Position numbers and translations under genes: made by a program. The notes beneath the pieces are model-generated. The model was not told the DNA's origin. It saw only the letters and a list, made by a program, of their open reading frames with translations, and made no database searches. 8,061 bases of DNA from Desulfobacteraceae bacterium (GTDB lineage: Bacteria; Desulfobacterota; DSM-4660; Desulfatiglandales; HGW-15), in assembly GCA_003819975.1 (NCBI GenBank), contig RPPU01000183.1, forward strand, positions 1 to 8,061. The letters are read 5' to 3'. Positions 1 to 6,584 of this stretch are shown one piece after another (position 1 is the stretch's first letter; each line of letters begins with the position of its first letter).

Positions 1-459
1 AAGATTATCAAGGAACATTTAACCGATCCGGCCTATTATGAAAAAATGTCGGCTTTGCTCGACGAAATTATCAAGATCCGCAAAACCAAGGCCATTGAGT
101 ATGAGGATTATCTGGCGCGCATCGCCGCCTTGATCAAGAATGTGGACGCGGGACGATCCGAGGAGACGCCCGAGCAATTGAATACGCCGGGCAAGCGGGC
201 TATTTTCAATAATCTCATGCCGGAAGGATCGACCGGAAAAACCGGAGATCCCACCGTACGTTATGGGAAAGAGGAACAAGCCAAGATGGTCGATCGCGCC
301 ATGCAGATCGATGATACGATCAAGCGGATCCGACCGGATGGTTGGCGCGGGATTCAGGCCCGCGAGCAGGTGATTAAAGCGGCTTTATTCGATATTATAA
401 AAGATAAAGCCGAGGTGGAGCGTATTTTCCTCATCATTAAAGCGCAGAAGGAATATTGA
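1..459 (+). CDS. hsdR: Type I restriction enzyme R subunit, C-terminal fragment (5' end cut by window edge)
   Basis: This is the last 152 codons of a reading frame that is open from base 1, so the ATG at 46 is internal and not the start. The residues match the C-terminal helical region of HsdR, the ATP-dependent translocase/nuclease subunit of type I restriction enzymes that assembles with HsdM and HsdS. Recognisable pieces are YEKMSALLDEIIKIRK, then IEYEDYLARIAAL, then LNTPGKRAIFNNL, and a closing segment with DGWRG followed by EVERIFLIIKAQKEY. Family members end with the same kind of (E)VERIF..(V/I)K.Q.EY tail, so the C-terminus is complete. The nuclease and helicase domains lie outside the window. 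The stop codon overlaps the start of the next gene (TGATG), so the two are co-translated. The family call is from remembered conservation and not from a search. Confidence 0.88.
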   Translation, partial: KIIKEHLTDPAYYEKMSALLDEIIKIRKTKAIEYEDYLARIAALIKNVDAGRSEETPEQLNTPGKRAIFNNLMPEGSTGKTGDPTVRYGKEEQAKMVDRAMQIDDTIKRIRPDGWRGIQAREQVIKAALFDIIKDKAEVERIFLIIKAQKEY

Positions 460-1175
460 TGACCCGGCATTTGCGACTGGGCGATCTTACGGTGGAGGTC
501 GCATTCAAAGACATCAAAAACGTCCACCTCAGCGTGTACCCGCCGAACGGCAGGGTGCGGATTTCCGCGCCCGCGCTCATGAGGCCGGATACCGTCCGGG
601 TATACGCCATCTCCAAGCTGGGTTGGATCAAGCAGCAACAGAAGAAATTTCAGAAACAGGAACGGGAAACCCCCCGCGAGTATCTGGACCGCGAAAGCCA
701 TTATGTTTGGGGAAAACGTTATTTGCTGACGGTTTCCCTGTGCGCACAGGCGCCGTTTGTCGAGTTAAAGCATAAGCGTATGCTCTTGAGCATCCGCCCG
801 GAAACGGATCGAAAGAAGAGGCAAGCTGTTGTCCAGGAATGGTATCGTTTCCAACTCAAACAAACGGTGCCGGCCTTGATCGCCAAATGGGAAGCGCTCA
901 TGGGCGTGAAGGTGAAGCGCTTTTTTGTGCAACATATGAAAACCAAATGGGGCGGCTGCAACCCCGACGGCCGCAACATTCGATTGAACACCGATCTTGC
1001 CATGAAACCGAGGGAATGTCTGGAATACATCGTGGTTCATGAGATGGTGCATTTGCTGGAACCGAAACATAATGCGCGTTTTATCGCCCTAATGGATCGT
1101 TTTATGCCCAAATGGCGGTTTTACCGCGATATGCTTAATCGCCTGCCGGTGCGGCATGAGCATTGGGAATATTGA
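459..1175 (+). CDS. YgjP/DUF45-type (SprT-like) zinc metallopeptidase coupled to hsdR
   Basis: This 238-residue protein has a C-terminal zinc-peptidase signature: HEMVH at residues 194-198 (zinc histidines and catalytic Glu), with a third likely ligand His near 204 in PKHNARF. It is preceded by the family block WGGCNPDGRNIRLN (about 164-177), which corresponds to the WGSC...G.I.lN motif of YgjP/DUF45 proteins. The N-terminal part (about 20-60) has the usual KN..L.V.P.GRV.ISAP...WI pattern. There is no signal peptide, so it is cytoplasmic. The ATG at 459 is chosen because it overlaps the hsdR stop (TGATG) and has AAGGA at 448-452, 6 nt upstream. A TTG at 456 would add only one residue. Proteins of this family are commonly encoded directly downstream of hsdR in type I restriction operons. 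Their role there (perhaps turnover of the restriction subunit) is not established, and I infer only co-expression. Confidence 0.88.
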   Translation: MTRHLRLGDLTVEVAFKDIKNVHLSVYPPNGRVRISAPALMRPDTVRVYAISKLGWIKQQQKKFQKQERETPREYLDRESHYVWGKRYLLTVSLCAQAPFVELKHKRMLLSIRPETDRKKRQAVVQEWYRFQLKQTVPALIAKWEALMGVKVKRFFVQHMKTKWGGCNPDGRNIRLNTDLAMKPRECLEYIVVHEMVHLLEPKHNARFIALMDRFMPKWRFYRDMLNRLPVRHEHWEY

Positions 1176-1318
1176 AGATAAATAGAAAGATACGACCAAG
1201 GGGATCAATAATGGCGCATGTTCTGAATCCCTGAGGACGATATGCCTTGAAGTATTATAAATTTGATTAAGTGTTTTGATTTTTTAAAACTGATCCTTGA
1301 TTCCTTTAAAATCTCATT

Positions 1319-1322
1319 GGAG
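1319..1322 (+). promoter_or_regulatory. Shine-Dalgarno site fixing the start of the GIY-YIG gene
   Basis: GGAG lies 7 nt before the ATG at 1330. The frame is open further upstream to a TTG at 1297, but that codon has no comparable ribosome binding site and would add eleven residues that look nothing like the family. The ATG at 1330 is therefore preferred. Confidence 0.65.
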
Positions 1323-1329
1323 CCTCATT

Positions 1330-2019
1330 ATGCCTAAGAAAAGACATCTTGTGACCAAACATCTTGAAGATATATCCGGGGATGTTTTACGGGAATATTC
1401 GCAGATCATCAAAGAGATGATCAAGAGCAAGGCGGGGGTCTATGTTTTGTATCGCAAGCAAAAGCTCTATTACATCGGTCTGGCGAGGAATTTGATGGGG
1501 CGATTGAAGAGGCATCTTCAGGATCGCCATCGTGGAGTTTGGGATCGGTTCAGTGTATATTTGACGGTTCATGTCGAGCACATGAAGGAACTTGAAACCT
1601 TGCTCTTGCGGATTTCAAACCCGAGCGGAAACAAAACCACCGGAAAATTTGCAAAATCCGAAAATCTGAGCCCAACGCTTTATAACCGCATGAAAGACCG
1701 CGATGCCAACCGCCGCGCTTCTTTGATCGGCGGGCGCGCTGTCCAACGCCGTATAAAAAATAAAACCAAAAAGGGTCCCGGCACAAAAGGCTTGGCCGGG
1801 GTAGTGGATCATCGGATTGCGCTAAAAGCCACTTATAAAGGAAAAGATTATCGAGCGACTCTTCGGAAAAACGGCATGATCGGATATGAAAACAAACTAT
1901 ACAGTTCTCCTTCCACGCCCGCCCAAGTCATAACCGGCCGGGCGTGCAACGGCTGGACTTTCTGGCGTTTTCGAAATCAAAAAGGCAAATGGGTGCCTTT
2001 GACAAAACTCAGAAAATGA
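1330..2019 (+). CDS. GIY-YIG nuclease-domain protein with C-terminal RAMA-like domain
   Basis: This is a 229-residue protein. Residues 36-50 carry the GIY-YIG core (GVY at 36-38, YIG at 48-50), followed by the expected catalytic Arg58 in NLMGRLKRHL, a Glu in ELETLLLRI (E90 the best candidate for the metal ligand) and Asn101 in NPSGNK. All parts of the active site appear present. A basic linker (about 115-150, rich in K and R) leads to a C-terminal domain (about 158-229). That domain contains YRATLRKNGMIGYENKLYSSPS, then A..ITG...NGWTFWRF, then a final LTKLR, which is the pattern of the RAMA (restriction enzyme and adenine methylase associated) domain, thought to read modified DNA. The gene stands about 155 bp behind the hsdR-metallopeptidase pair on the same strand. 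I infer a DNA-modification-related nuclease accessory to the restriction island; no substrate is known. The nuclease call is firm, the RAMA call somewhat less so. Confidence 0.82.
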   Translation: MPKKRHLVTKHLEDISGDVLREYSQIIKEMIKSKAGVYVLYRKQKLYYIGLARNLMGRLKRHLQDRHRGVWDRFSVYLTVHVEHMKELETLLLRISNPSGNKTTGKFAKSENLSPTLYNRMKDRDANRRASLIGGRAVQRRIKNKTKKGPGTKGLAGVVDHRIALKATYKGKDYRATLRKNGMIGYENKLYSSPSTPAQVITGRACNGWTFWRFRNQKGKWVPLTKLRK

Positions 2020-2085
2020 ATGGTTAGGGAAGCGCATGGTCCATAAAATTATAAAATCATTACGACCTTAAAGAGGGATATCTTC

Positions 2086-2196
2086 ATGACTTACTTTATC
2101 GATCTTTTTTCACCGGAAACTCAGGAAGCATTTTCCCGAACGGATCGAGCGGTCTCGGGATTTTGGTTGCGTCAGAAAGGAATGGCGGAGATTTAA
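2086..2196 (+). pseudogene. N-terminal stub of an EVE-like (PUA-fold) domain protein
   Basis: This is a 36-codon reading frame with a good ribosome binding site (GAGGG at 2073-2077, 8 nt before the ATG). Its residues MTYFIDLFSPETQEAFSRTD and then AVSGFWLRQKGMAE resemble the start of a family of EVE-like proteins found beside restriction systems, in which the text normally continues with R(I/V)KPGD...CYMT. Here the similarity stops after MAE and a TAA follows two codons later. No continuation is visible in the other frames of the next 80 bases, so the rest appears deleted. EVE domains are small PUA-fold readers of modified bases. The identification rests on remembered sequence similarity over about 34 residues and is moderate. 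It could also be a genuinely short peptide gene, though I consider that unlikely. Confidence 0.5.
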
Positions 2197-2276
2197 CCAA
2201 ACTCAGTCAGTGAATATTTAAACAAATCATTCGCGGATTATGAAAAAAATTAAATTCGTTTCCCCTAAGGTGTTCC

Positions 2277-2864
2277 ATGGAAAATAAAGGCGAAATCATT
2301 ATCTATCGGGAAAAAGGCGGCAAGGCCGAGATTAGTGTCAAGCTTCAAAAGGAAAGTCTATGGTTAAGCCTTAATCAGATCTCCGATCTTTTTGATCGTG
2401 ATAAATCGGTAATCTCCAGGCATATTAAAAAAATATTTACCGAAAAGGAATTATCAAAAAAATGCAGTTGTTGCATTTTTTGCAACAACTGCCGCTGACG
2501 GAAAAACCTATAAGGTAGAATATTATAACCTCGATATGATTCTTTCCGTCGGTTATCGCGTGAATTCCAAGCGCGGCACCCAGTTTCGTATCTGGGCTAC
2601 GCAGGTCTTAAAAAGCCATATCATCAAGGGCTCTATTTCCTGGTCAAAAACCATCCGTTTGTCGACGGGAATAAACGCATTGGCGCCGCCCTGTTTCTTT
2701 GGTTCCTCGAAAAAAACCGGGCTTTGTATCGCAAGGACGGCAGCAAGCGTATCGCCGATAATGCCCTTGTGGCTATGACCCTGCTCATTGCCGAGAGTCG
2801 CCCCCAGGAGAAAGAGATTCTTTGTCAGGTGCTCGTAAATCTGATCAACTGGAAAAAAATGTGA
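2277..2864 (+). pseudogene. RhuM-Fic family gene broken by a frameshift and an internal deletion
   Basis: Three pieces in changing frames make up one gene. Piece 1 (2277 to about 2460) begins MENKGEIIIY and continues with a DNA-binding-like helix region (LSLNQISDLFDRDKSVISRHI), the N-terminus of the RhuM family. At a run of seven A (2456-2462) the frame shifts by +1. Reading with one A fewer restores ELSKNAVVAFFATTAADGK and then YYNLDMILSVGYRVNSKRGT, the RhuM core, to about 2628. The text then jumps into a third frame (2631-2864) that encodes the end of a Fic domain, LYFLVKNHPFVDGNKRIGAA, starting about 2631 with the HPF.DGNKR motif at 2652-2678. It stops at TGA 2862-2864. Fused RhuM-Fic proteins of about 330-350 residues normally have well over 100 residues between these points, so a deletion lies near 2629. 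The Fic motif is the AMP-transfer loop, but no functional protein is expected. ATG 2277 has AAGG at 2267-2270. Confidence 0.8.
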
Positions 2865-2869
2865 GATAG

Positions 2870-3085
2870 GGAGACCGTCAGTCGGTTGCAAATTGTAACC
2901 GACTTAAATTGGAAGCAGCTGACGGCAAAAAATATGTAACCGACGCGGCGACTCCCGAAATCCTGCTGCGTTTGATCCAATCCGTTTCCAGTCCCAAAGC
3001 TGAACCGATCAAGCTTTGGCTTGCCAAAGTCGGCTATGAATGTTTGCAAGACATGTCCGACCCGGCCCGCTCTTTGGATCGTGCG
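2870..3085 (+). pseudogene. Internal fragment of a Bro-N/DinD-type phage antirepressor-like gene
   Basis: The frame from about 2870 reads SVANCNRLKLEAADGKKYVT, then TPEILLRLIQSVSSPKAEP, then IKLWLAKVGYECLQDMSDPA and RSLDRA. This is the well-conserved centre of Bro-family/DNA-damage-inducible antirepressor-like proteins (typical core LIQSIPSPKAEPFKLWLAKVGYER). The normal N-terminal Bro domain start is absent: an in-frame TAG sits at 2867-2869, immediately after the broken RhuM-Fic gene. Similarity ends at DRA (3085), where the family continues with RE and a WIQQRM...LTDYW-like region. The frame stays open to a stop at 3179-3181, but that part is antisense to the protease gene and has no family resemblance. 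A TTG at 2909 is the only start-like codon and lacks a ribosome binding site. It is a remnant with both ends missing. Confidence 0.72.
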
Positions 3086-3107
3086 CCGCGTCTCGGCGAA
3101 ATCCCCA

Positions 3108-6100
3108 TCATCGCAACGGGATCTCCTGATAGGGCAGGTTCAATCGCAAGGCCAGAGCCTGCAGGTCTTGCTCCAGGGTGAGTTCCGGTCCCTCGCCTCT
3201 TTTGATGAGCGTGGTCTTATCGGCCACAATCACGATCTGCAGTTTGCGTTGGTCCAGCCATCTTTTGGCCAAAGCCTCCAGTTCTTTTTTACTAACCGTC
3301 AAATAGGCTTCTTGAATTTTTTCCAGCGTATTCAGATCTTCGCCGCGCAGATAATAACGGCTGTACGCATCCACCAAAGCAGCCGGAGTATCCAGGCTGA
3401 ACACAAAGCTGTTGAGCTGGGCCAGGCGTTTTTGTTCCAGTTCCTCGGCCGGCATCTCCATGCGCAAGCGATTGACGATCTTAACGGTTTCCTGAATCGT
3501 CTCCGCGGTCAAATCGTTGCGGCTATTTAAATACCCGATCAACAAACCGGCTTGCCATTTGTAGGTTTGATAAAAACCGCCTGCATAAATCAGGCCCAGT
3601 TCTTCCCGCAGCCGTTGGGAAAGCAGGCCAGCTTCGCCGCCCAGAATATCCATGAGCAAATCCATTTTCCAATAATCGGCATGGGTGCGTTTGATGCCGG
3701 GCAGGGCCAAGAAAATTTGGGACTGGCTTTGGCCGGGCTTATGCACCAGGGCCAAAGCCGGCGGGGTTTCCGGAGGCTCGGCCAGGCCGCGGACCGGTTT
3801 TTCGGAAACAGGCAGGATCAGGAGTAGTTTGCGAAGGTCGGCGGTTAATTTTTCGCGGCTGATATCGCCGGCCACGGAGATCACCATATTGTTGGGTATA
3901 AAATAGGTGCGCAGAAATTGGCGCAGATCCCGGTCGGTCAGAGCCGGAAGAGTATTCAACGCTAAAAGCGGGTCGCGGCCGTAGGGGTGGTTGCGGAAGT
4001 GCTGAAGCATGAGTTCGCGTCCGGCCACGGCTTCGGCATCGCCGCCCTGGCGGCGCAGCTCGGTCAGGATTTGGTTTTTGGAAGCAGTCAGAATTCCGGG
4101 ATCAAAGCCGGGCTGGGTCAGGATTTCGGTCAGGAAAGCCAGACCTTTTTCCCAATCCTCTTTTAAAACCGAAAGGGTGAGGTTGGTTTGTTCTTCTTGT
4201 GCCTTAACGGACAGTCCGATTGCGTTATCGTCCAAAAGGGCGGCGAATTCTTCGGGCGAGAAGTTCTTGGTCCCACCGCGGATCAAACAGCGTTCAAACA
4301 GCTCGTCCAGGCCGGTCTGGTTGTCGGGCAGGTCGACGGCGCCGGCTTTGACCAACAGATTCAGGTGAATCAGAGGCAGTTCATTATCGGCCAGGAAAAA
4401 GACGGTGGTTTTGTCCAGTTCCAGAATATCGGCCTGGGGAAACTGGATTTTTTTCGGTTTGCGTTTAAAAGAGAGCGGGTGTTTCCAGCCTTCGGGAGTG
4501 GGGTAGATGGAAAAATTCACTTGGGGCACAACCGTCGGCGCGGCTTTGGCCGCGGTTGGGTTTTTGGAGGCCCGATTTTCTTCATAAGGTTCGTTTTCGG
4601 TTTCAGACGCACCGCCGGGTATGACATAGACACTGTTTTTGCGGTTCGGATCGATATAACGGACGGCGGCCTGCCGGATCTCTTCGGGCGTGATCTCGGC
4701 GATTTTTTCAAGATAGTCGACAAAATAACGCCAGCCGATTTCGATCTCCTGAGTGGCCAGCAATTCGGCCAGAGCTTCATTGGAGCGGATTTGTTCCACC
4801 AGGTCGCGGTAAATGAGTTTTTTGATTCTTTTGAGCTCTTGTTCGGAAATCAACTCGGTTTTAAATTTTTCCGCTTCCTTGAGCAGCAGAGTCTCCAGGT
4901 TTTCGCAGGCTTTTAAATAGAGCTGATATTTTTGTTCCGCGGTTAAATCGGGGTTTTGCAGTTCTTCGGCTTCATGGGGCGATCCGCCCAACAGCATCAT
5001 GGTGGCGTAACGGTTGTCCGGGTTATACGCCCAGGCTTCCTGGGCCAGACCTTTATGAATCAGCTCGCGGGTCAGCCGGGCGCTGCGGCCGTAGCTTAAT
5101 ACCATGTCCAGAATATCCAGGGCGTAAAAGTCCTTAGCGCCCATGTCGGGTCCGTGAAAACCGATGCGCACCAGGGGCTTGCGGGCGCCCTTCAGAATCC
5201 GAATGCTTTGGCGCGGGCCTTCTTGTTTGGGTTCGCGGGTGACGCGTTCCGGCGCCGAGCCGCCCTTGATGTAGCGGCCGAAATAAATTTCAGCGAGATC
5301 GCGGGCCTTTTCAAGGGTGATGTCGCCCACCAGCACGCAGACGGCGTTGTTGGGCGTATAATATTTCTGATGAAAAGCAATGGCATCCCAGGTGTTGAAA
5401 TCGGCAATATCCGTTTCCCAGCCGATGGTCGGATTGCGATAGGGGTGGGCGGTATAGGCCAGGGTATGCAAGTCCAGCCAGGCTGCGCCGCCCGGGTTGC
5501 CGACATAGCGGTAACCCCATTCGCGTTGAATAACTTCTTTTTCCACATAGAACTCCCGGAAAGCCGGTTCGAAAATCTGTTCGCTGGCCATGGAAAACCA
5601 TTGCTCGATCGTGTCGGCAGGCATGGACATAAAGTATTGGGTCTGATCCGGGGTGGTGTAGGCGTTGATATTGACCGCGCCGTTGCGGCTCATTTGGGTT
5701 GAAAAAGCCTGGGACACAAAGAGGGGCAGGAGTTCCTGGCGCCATTTCTGCATTTCGGCCAGCCGCGCATTAATGAGTTCCTGATTGGGGGAACGTTTGT
5801 GCTGCTCTTCCCATATGACTTGATAGGCGGCTTCGATTTTTTCCTGAAGCTCCTGGTCGCGGATATGATCCAGGGTGCCGAAGTTCTTGGTGCCTTTGAA
5901 AAGCATATGTTCCAGCATATGGGCGATACCGGTTTTACCGTTCTGATCGAGGGCCGAGCCGGCGCGGATGGCCACCCGGCAGGCGACCTGGGGGGTGGTG
6001 TGGCGTTCCACCACTAAAAAGAGCATGCCGTTGCTCAGTCGGAATTTTTTAACATCCAATTTCAGGTCTTTAAGGGAATCAACGGCCGAGGCCGGAACAG

Positions 6101-6152
6101 CCAGGGTCAAGATGAACAAGAGGTTTAGGCAAAAAGTTTTAAATAGTCGCAT
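3108..6152 (-). CDS. Secreted two-repeat M16 (insulinase/PqqL-like) zinc protease
   Basis: The protein is 1014 residues, the size of a full M16 enzyme whose two homologous halves form a closed peptidase chamber. The start at 6152 is chosen over an in-frame ATG at 6182 because it has AAAGGA 8 nt upstream and begins directly with a signal peptide: basic MRLFK, a hydrophobic stretch, then PASA cleaved after Ala23. Export to the periplasm or outside is expected. The first half has the inverted zinc motif HMLEH at 78-82, then NGAVNINAYTTPDQTQYF (about 157-174), and the third ligand among the Glu residues of EKEVIQRE (about 204-211). The second half repeats the fold, but HMLEH is replaced by ELFER (617-621), so it is non-catalytic. 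It keeps the substrate-side motif SQRLREELGLIYAGG (about 845-859). About 40 extra, charged helical residues sit between HMLEH and the third ligand. A low-complexity linker lies near 525-545. It is transcribed divergently from kup. The substrate is unknown. Confidence 0.92.
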   Translation of the reverse strand: MRLFKTFCLNLLFILTLAVPASAVDSLKDLKLDVKKFRLSNGMLFLVVERHTTPQVACRVAIRAGSALDQNGKTGIAHMLEHMLFKGTKNFGTLDHIRDQELQEKIEAAYQVIWEEQHKRSPNQELINARLAEMQKWRQELLPLFVSQAFSTQMSRNGAVNINAYTTPDQTQYFMSMPADTIEQWFSMASEQIFEPAFREFYVEKEVIQREWGYRYVGNPGGAAWLDLHTLAYTAHPYRNPTIGWETDIADFNTWDAIAFHQKYYTPNNAVCVLVGDITLEKARDLAEIYFGRYIKGGSAPERVTREPKQEGPRQSIRILKGARKPLVRIGFHGPDMGAKDFYALDILDMVLSYGRSARLTRELIHKGLAQEAWAYNPDNRYATMMLLGGSPHEAEELQNPDLTAEQKYQLYLKACENLETLLLKEAEKFKTELISEQELKRIKKLIYRDLVEQIRSNEALAELLATQEIEIGWRYFVDYLEKIAEITPEEIRQAAVRYIDPNRKNSVYVIPGGASETENEPYEENRASKNPTAAKAAPTVVPQVNFSIYPTPEGWKHPLSFKRKPKKIQFPQADILELDKTTVFFLADNELPLIHLNLLVKAGAVDLPDNQTGLDELFERCLIRGGTKNFSPEEFAALLDDNAIGLSVKAQEEQTNLTLSVLKEDWEKGLAFLTEILTQPGFDPGILTASKNQILTELRRQGGDAEAVAGRELMLQHFRNHPYGRDPLLALNTLPALTDRDLRQFLRTYFIPNNMVISVAGDISREKLTADLRKLLLILPVSEKPVRGLAEPPETPPALALVHKPGQSQSQIFLALPGIKRTHADYWKMDLLMDILGGEAGLLSQRLREELGLIYAGGFYQTYKWQAGLLIGYLNSRNDLTAETIQETVKIVNRLRMEMPAEELEQKRLAQLNSFVFSLDTPAALVDAYSRYYLRGEDLNTLEKIQEAYLTVSKKELEALAKRWLDQRKLQIVIVADKTTLIKRGEGPELTLEQDLQALALRLNLPYQEIPLR

Positions 6153-6160
6153 TATTTTTA

Positions 6161-6166
6161 TCCTTT
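6161..6166 (-). promoter_or_regulatory. Shine-Dalgarno site fixing the start of the M16 protease
   Basis: Read on the minus strand this is AAAGGA, 8 nt before the ATG at 6152. It favours that start over the ATG at 6182, which would put ten mostly polar residues ahead of the signal peptide and has no purine-rich site before it. Confidence 0.6.
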
Positions 6167-6249
6167 TGTAATCATTAAGCATTCATGTGTTGCCCGGTAT
6201 CTTGGCCGGAAGACGCGATGTATCTCAGGGCGAGGCTCTGGTCATCCGC

Positions 6250-6277
6250 GTAGGGGCGACCGGCCGGTCGCCCCTAC
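6250..6277. repeat. Perfect 28-nt GC-rich palindrome (REP-like element)
   Basis: Each arm is GTAGGGGCGACCGG followed directly by its exact reverse complement, with no spacer. As DNA or RNA it can form a 12-14 bp hairpin. Similar GTAGGGGCGA...TCGCCCCTAC palindromes recur as dispersed intergenic repeats in many bacterial genomes, so this is best read as a REP-like or small mobile palindromic unit. It has no T-tract on either side, so a classical intrinsic terminator is not indicated. Confidence 0.8.
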
Positions 6278-6371
6278 TGTGGAACGCGGTCTAAAGCCGG
6301 CGCCCACCATAATCGATAATATCTTGTCGATAGCCTTGGAATGCAAGGTCCCATTATACAGATCTCAGTGC

Positions 6372-6399
6372 TTTTTTTATAATAAGAATTATAAAAAAA
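6372..6399. repeat. Perfect AT-only inverted repeat, 12-bp arms
   Basis: TTTTTTTATAAT (6372-6383) and ATTATAAAAAAA (6388-6399) are exact complements around a 4-nt AAGA loop. The element has U-rich or A-rich ends in both directions but no GC stem, so it would be a weak hairpin as RNA. It may instead be a flexible, easily melted promoter-proximal stretch. No function is assigned. Confidence 0.6.
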
Positions 6400-6464
6400 A
6401 ATCGCAAGGTTTTCCAATGAAATGAACGCGTTAAAGATCGCTCCGGGCATAATTCTGATTTGTT

Positions 6465-6493
6465 TTGACATTTGACCCATTTGGCTCTATTTT
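6465..6493 (+). promoter_or_regulatory. Candidate sigma70-type promoter for the kup leader
   Basis: A consensus -35 box TTGACA (6465-6470) is followed after 17 nt by TATTTT (6488-6493), a reasonable -10 box. Transcription would start near 6500 and give a leader of about 275 nt that carries the whole riboswitch. A second possible -10, TAAAAT at 6571-6576, has no well-spaced -35. Confidence 0.45.
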
Positions 6494-6584
6494 GCCACGG
6501 CTGGGCACTGGGCCCTTGCGGGTATTTATAAACAATGCGATTTGTAAAATTCAGGGACCGGCCCATAACTTAAAATGCTAGTAA

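Larger units (their letters stand above)
6167..6464. other. Non-coding divergent spacer between the M16 protease and kup units
   Basis: No reading frame here resembles a protein on either strand. The only clear structures are the 28-nt GC-rich palindrome (6250-6277) and the AT-only inverted repeat (6372-6399), listed separately. On the minus strand TATAAT occurs at 6358-6353 and could be a -10 element for the protease gene, but no matching -35 element is seen at the right distance, so I do not call a promoter for it. Confidence 0.55.

Noticed and set aside
1176..1329. Promoter for the GIY-YIG gene
   Set aside because: Several AT-rich words (TTGAAG at 1247-1252, TATTAT at 1253-1258, TTGATT at 1263-1268) occur, but none forms a -35/-10 pair with good spacing.
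2875..2925. Nested inverted repeats (CCGTCAG/CTGACGG and GTCGGTT/AACCGAC) as an attachment site or terminator
   Set aside because: The arms are only 7 bp and lie in codons of the Bro-type core that match the family, with no T-tract and no second copy in the window. Chance in a coding remnant is a sufficient explanation.
3086..3107. Intrinsic terminator between the island remnants and the convergent protease gene
   Set aside because: No stable stem followed by a T-run could be found on either strand in the short gap.
3086..3181. Continuation of the Bro-type reading frame to the stop at 3179-3181
   Set aside because: Family resemblance ends at DRA (3085), and most of the remainder is antisense to the C-terminus of the M16 protease, so the open frame there is incidental.
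4188..4916. Long + strand open frame opposite the protease gene (242 codons)
   Set aside because: It lies wholly antisense to a well-conserved coding region, has no recognisable motif or ribosome binding site, and has the biased composition typical of a shadow frame.
6153..6182. Upstream ATG at 6182 as the start of the M16 protease
   Set aside because: It would place ten mostly polar residues before an otherwise standard signal peptide and has no Shine-Dalgarno sequence. The ATG at 6152 has AAAGGA at 8 nt.
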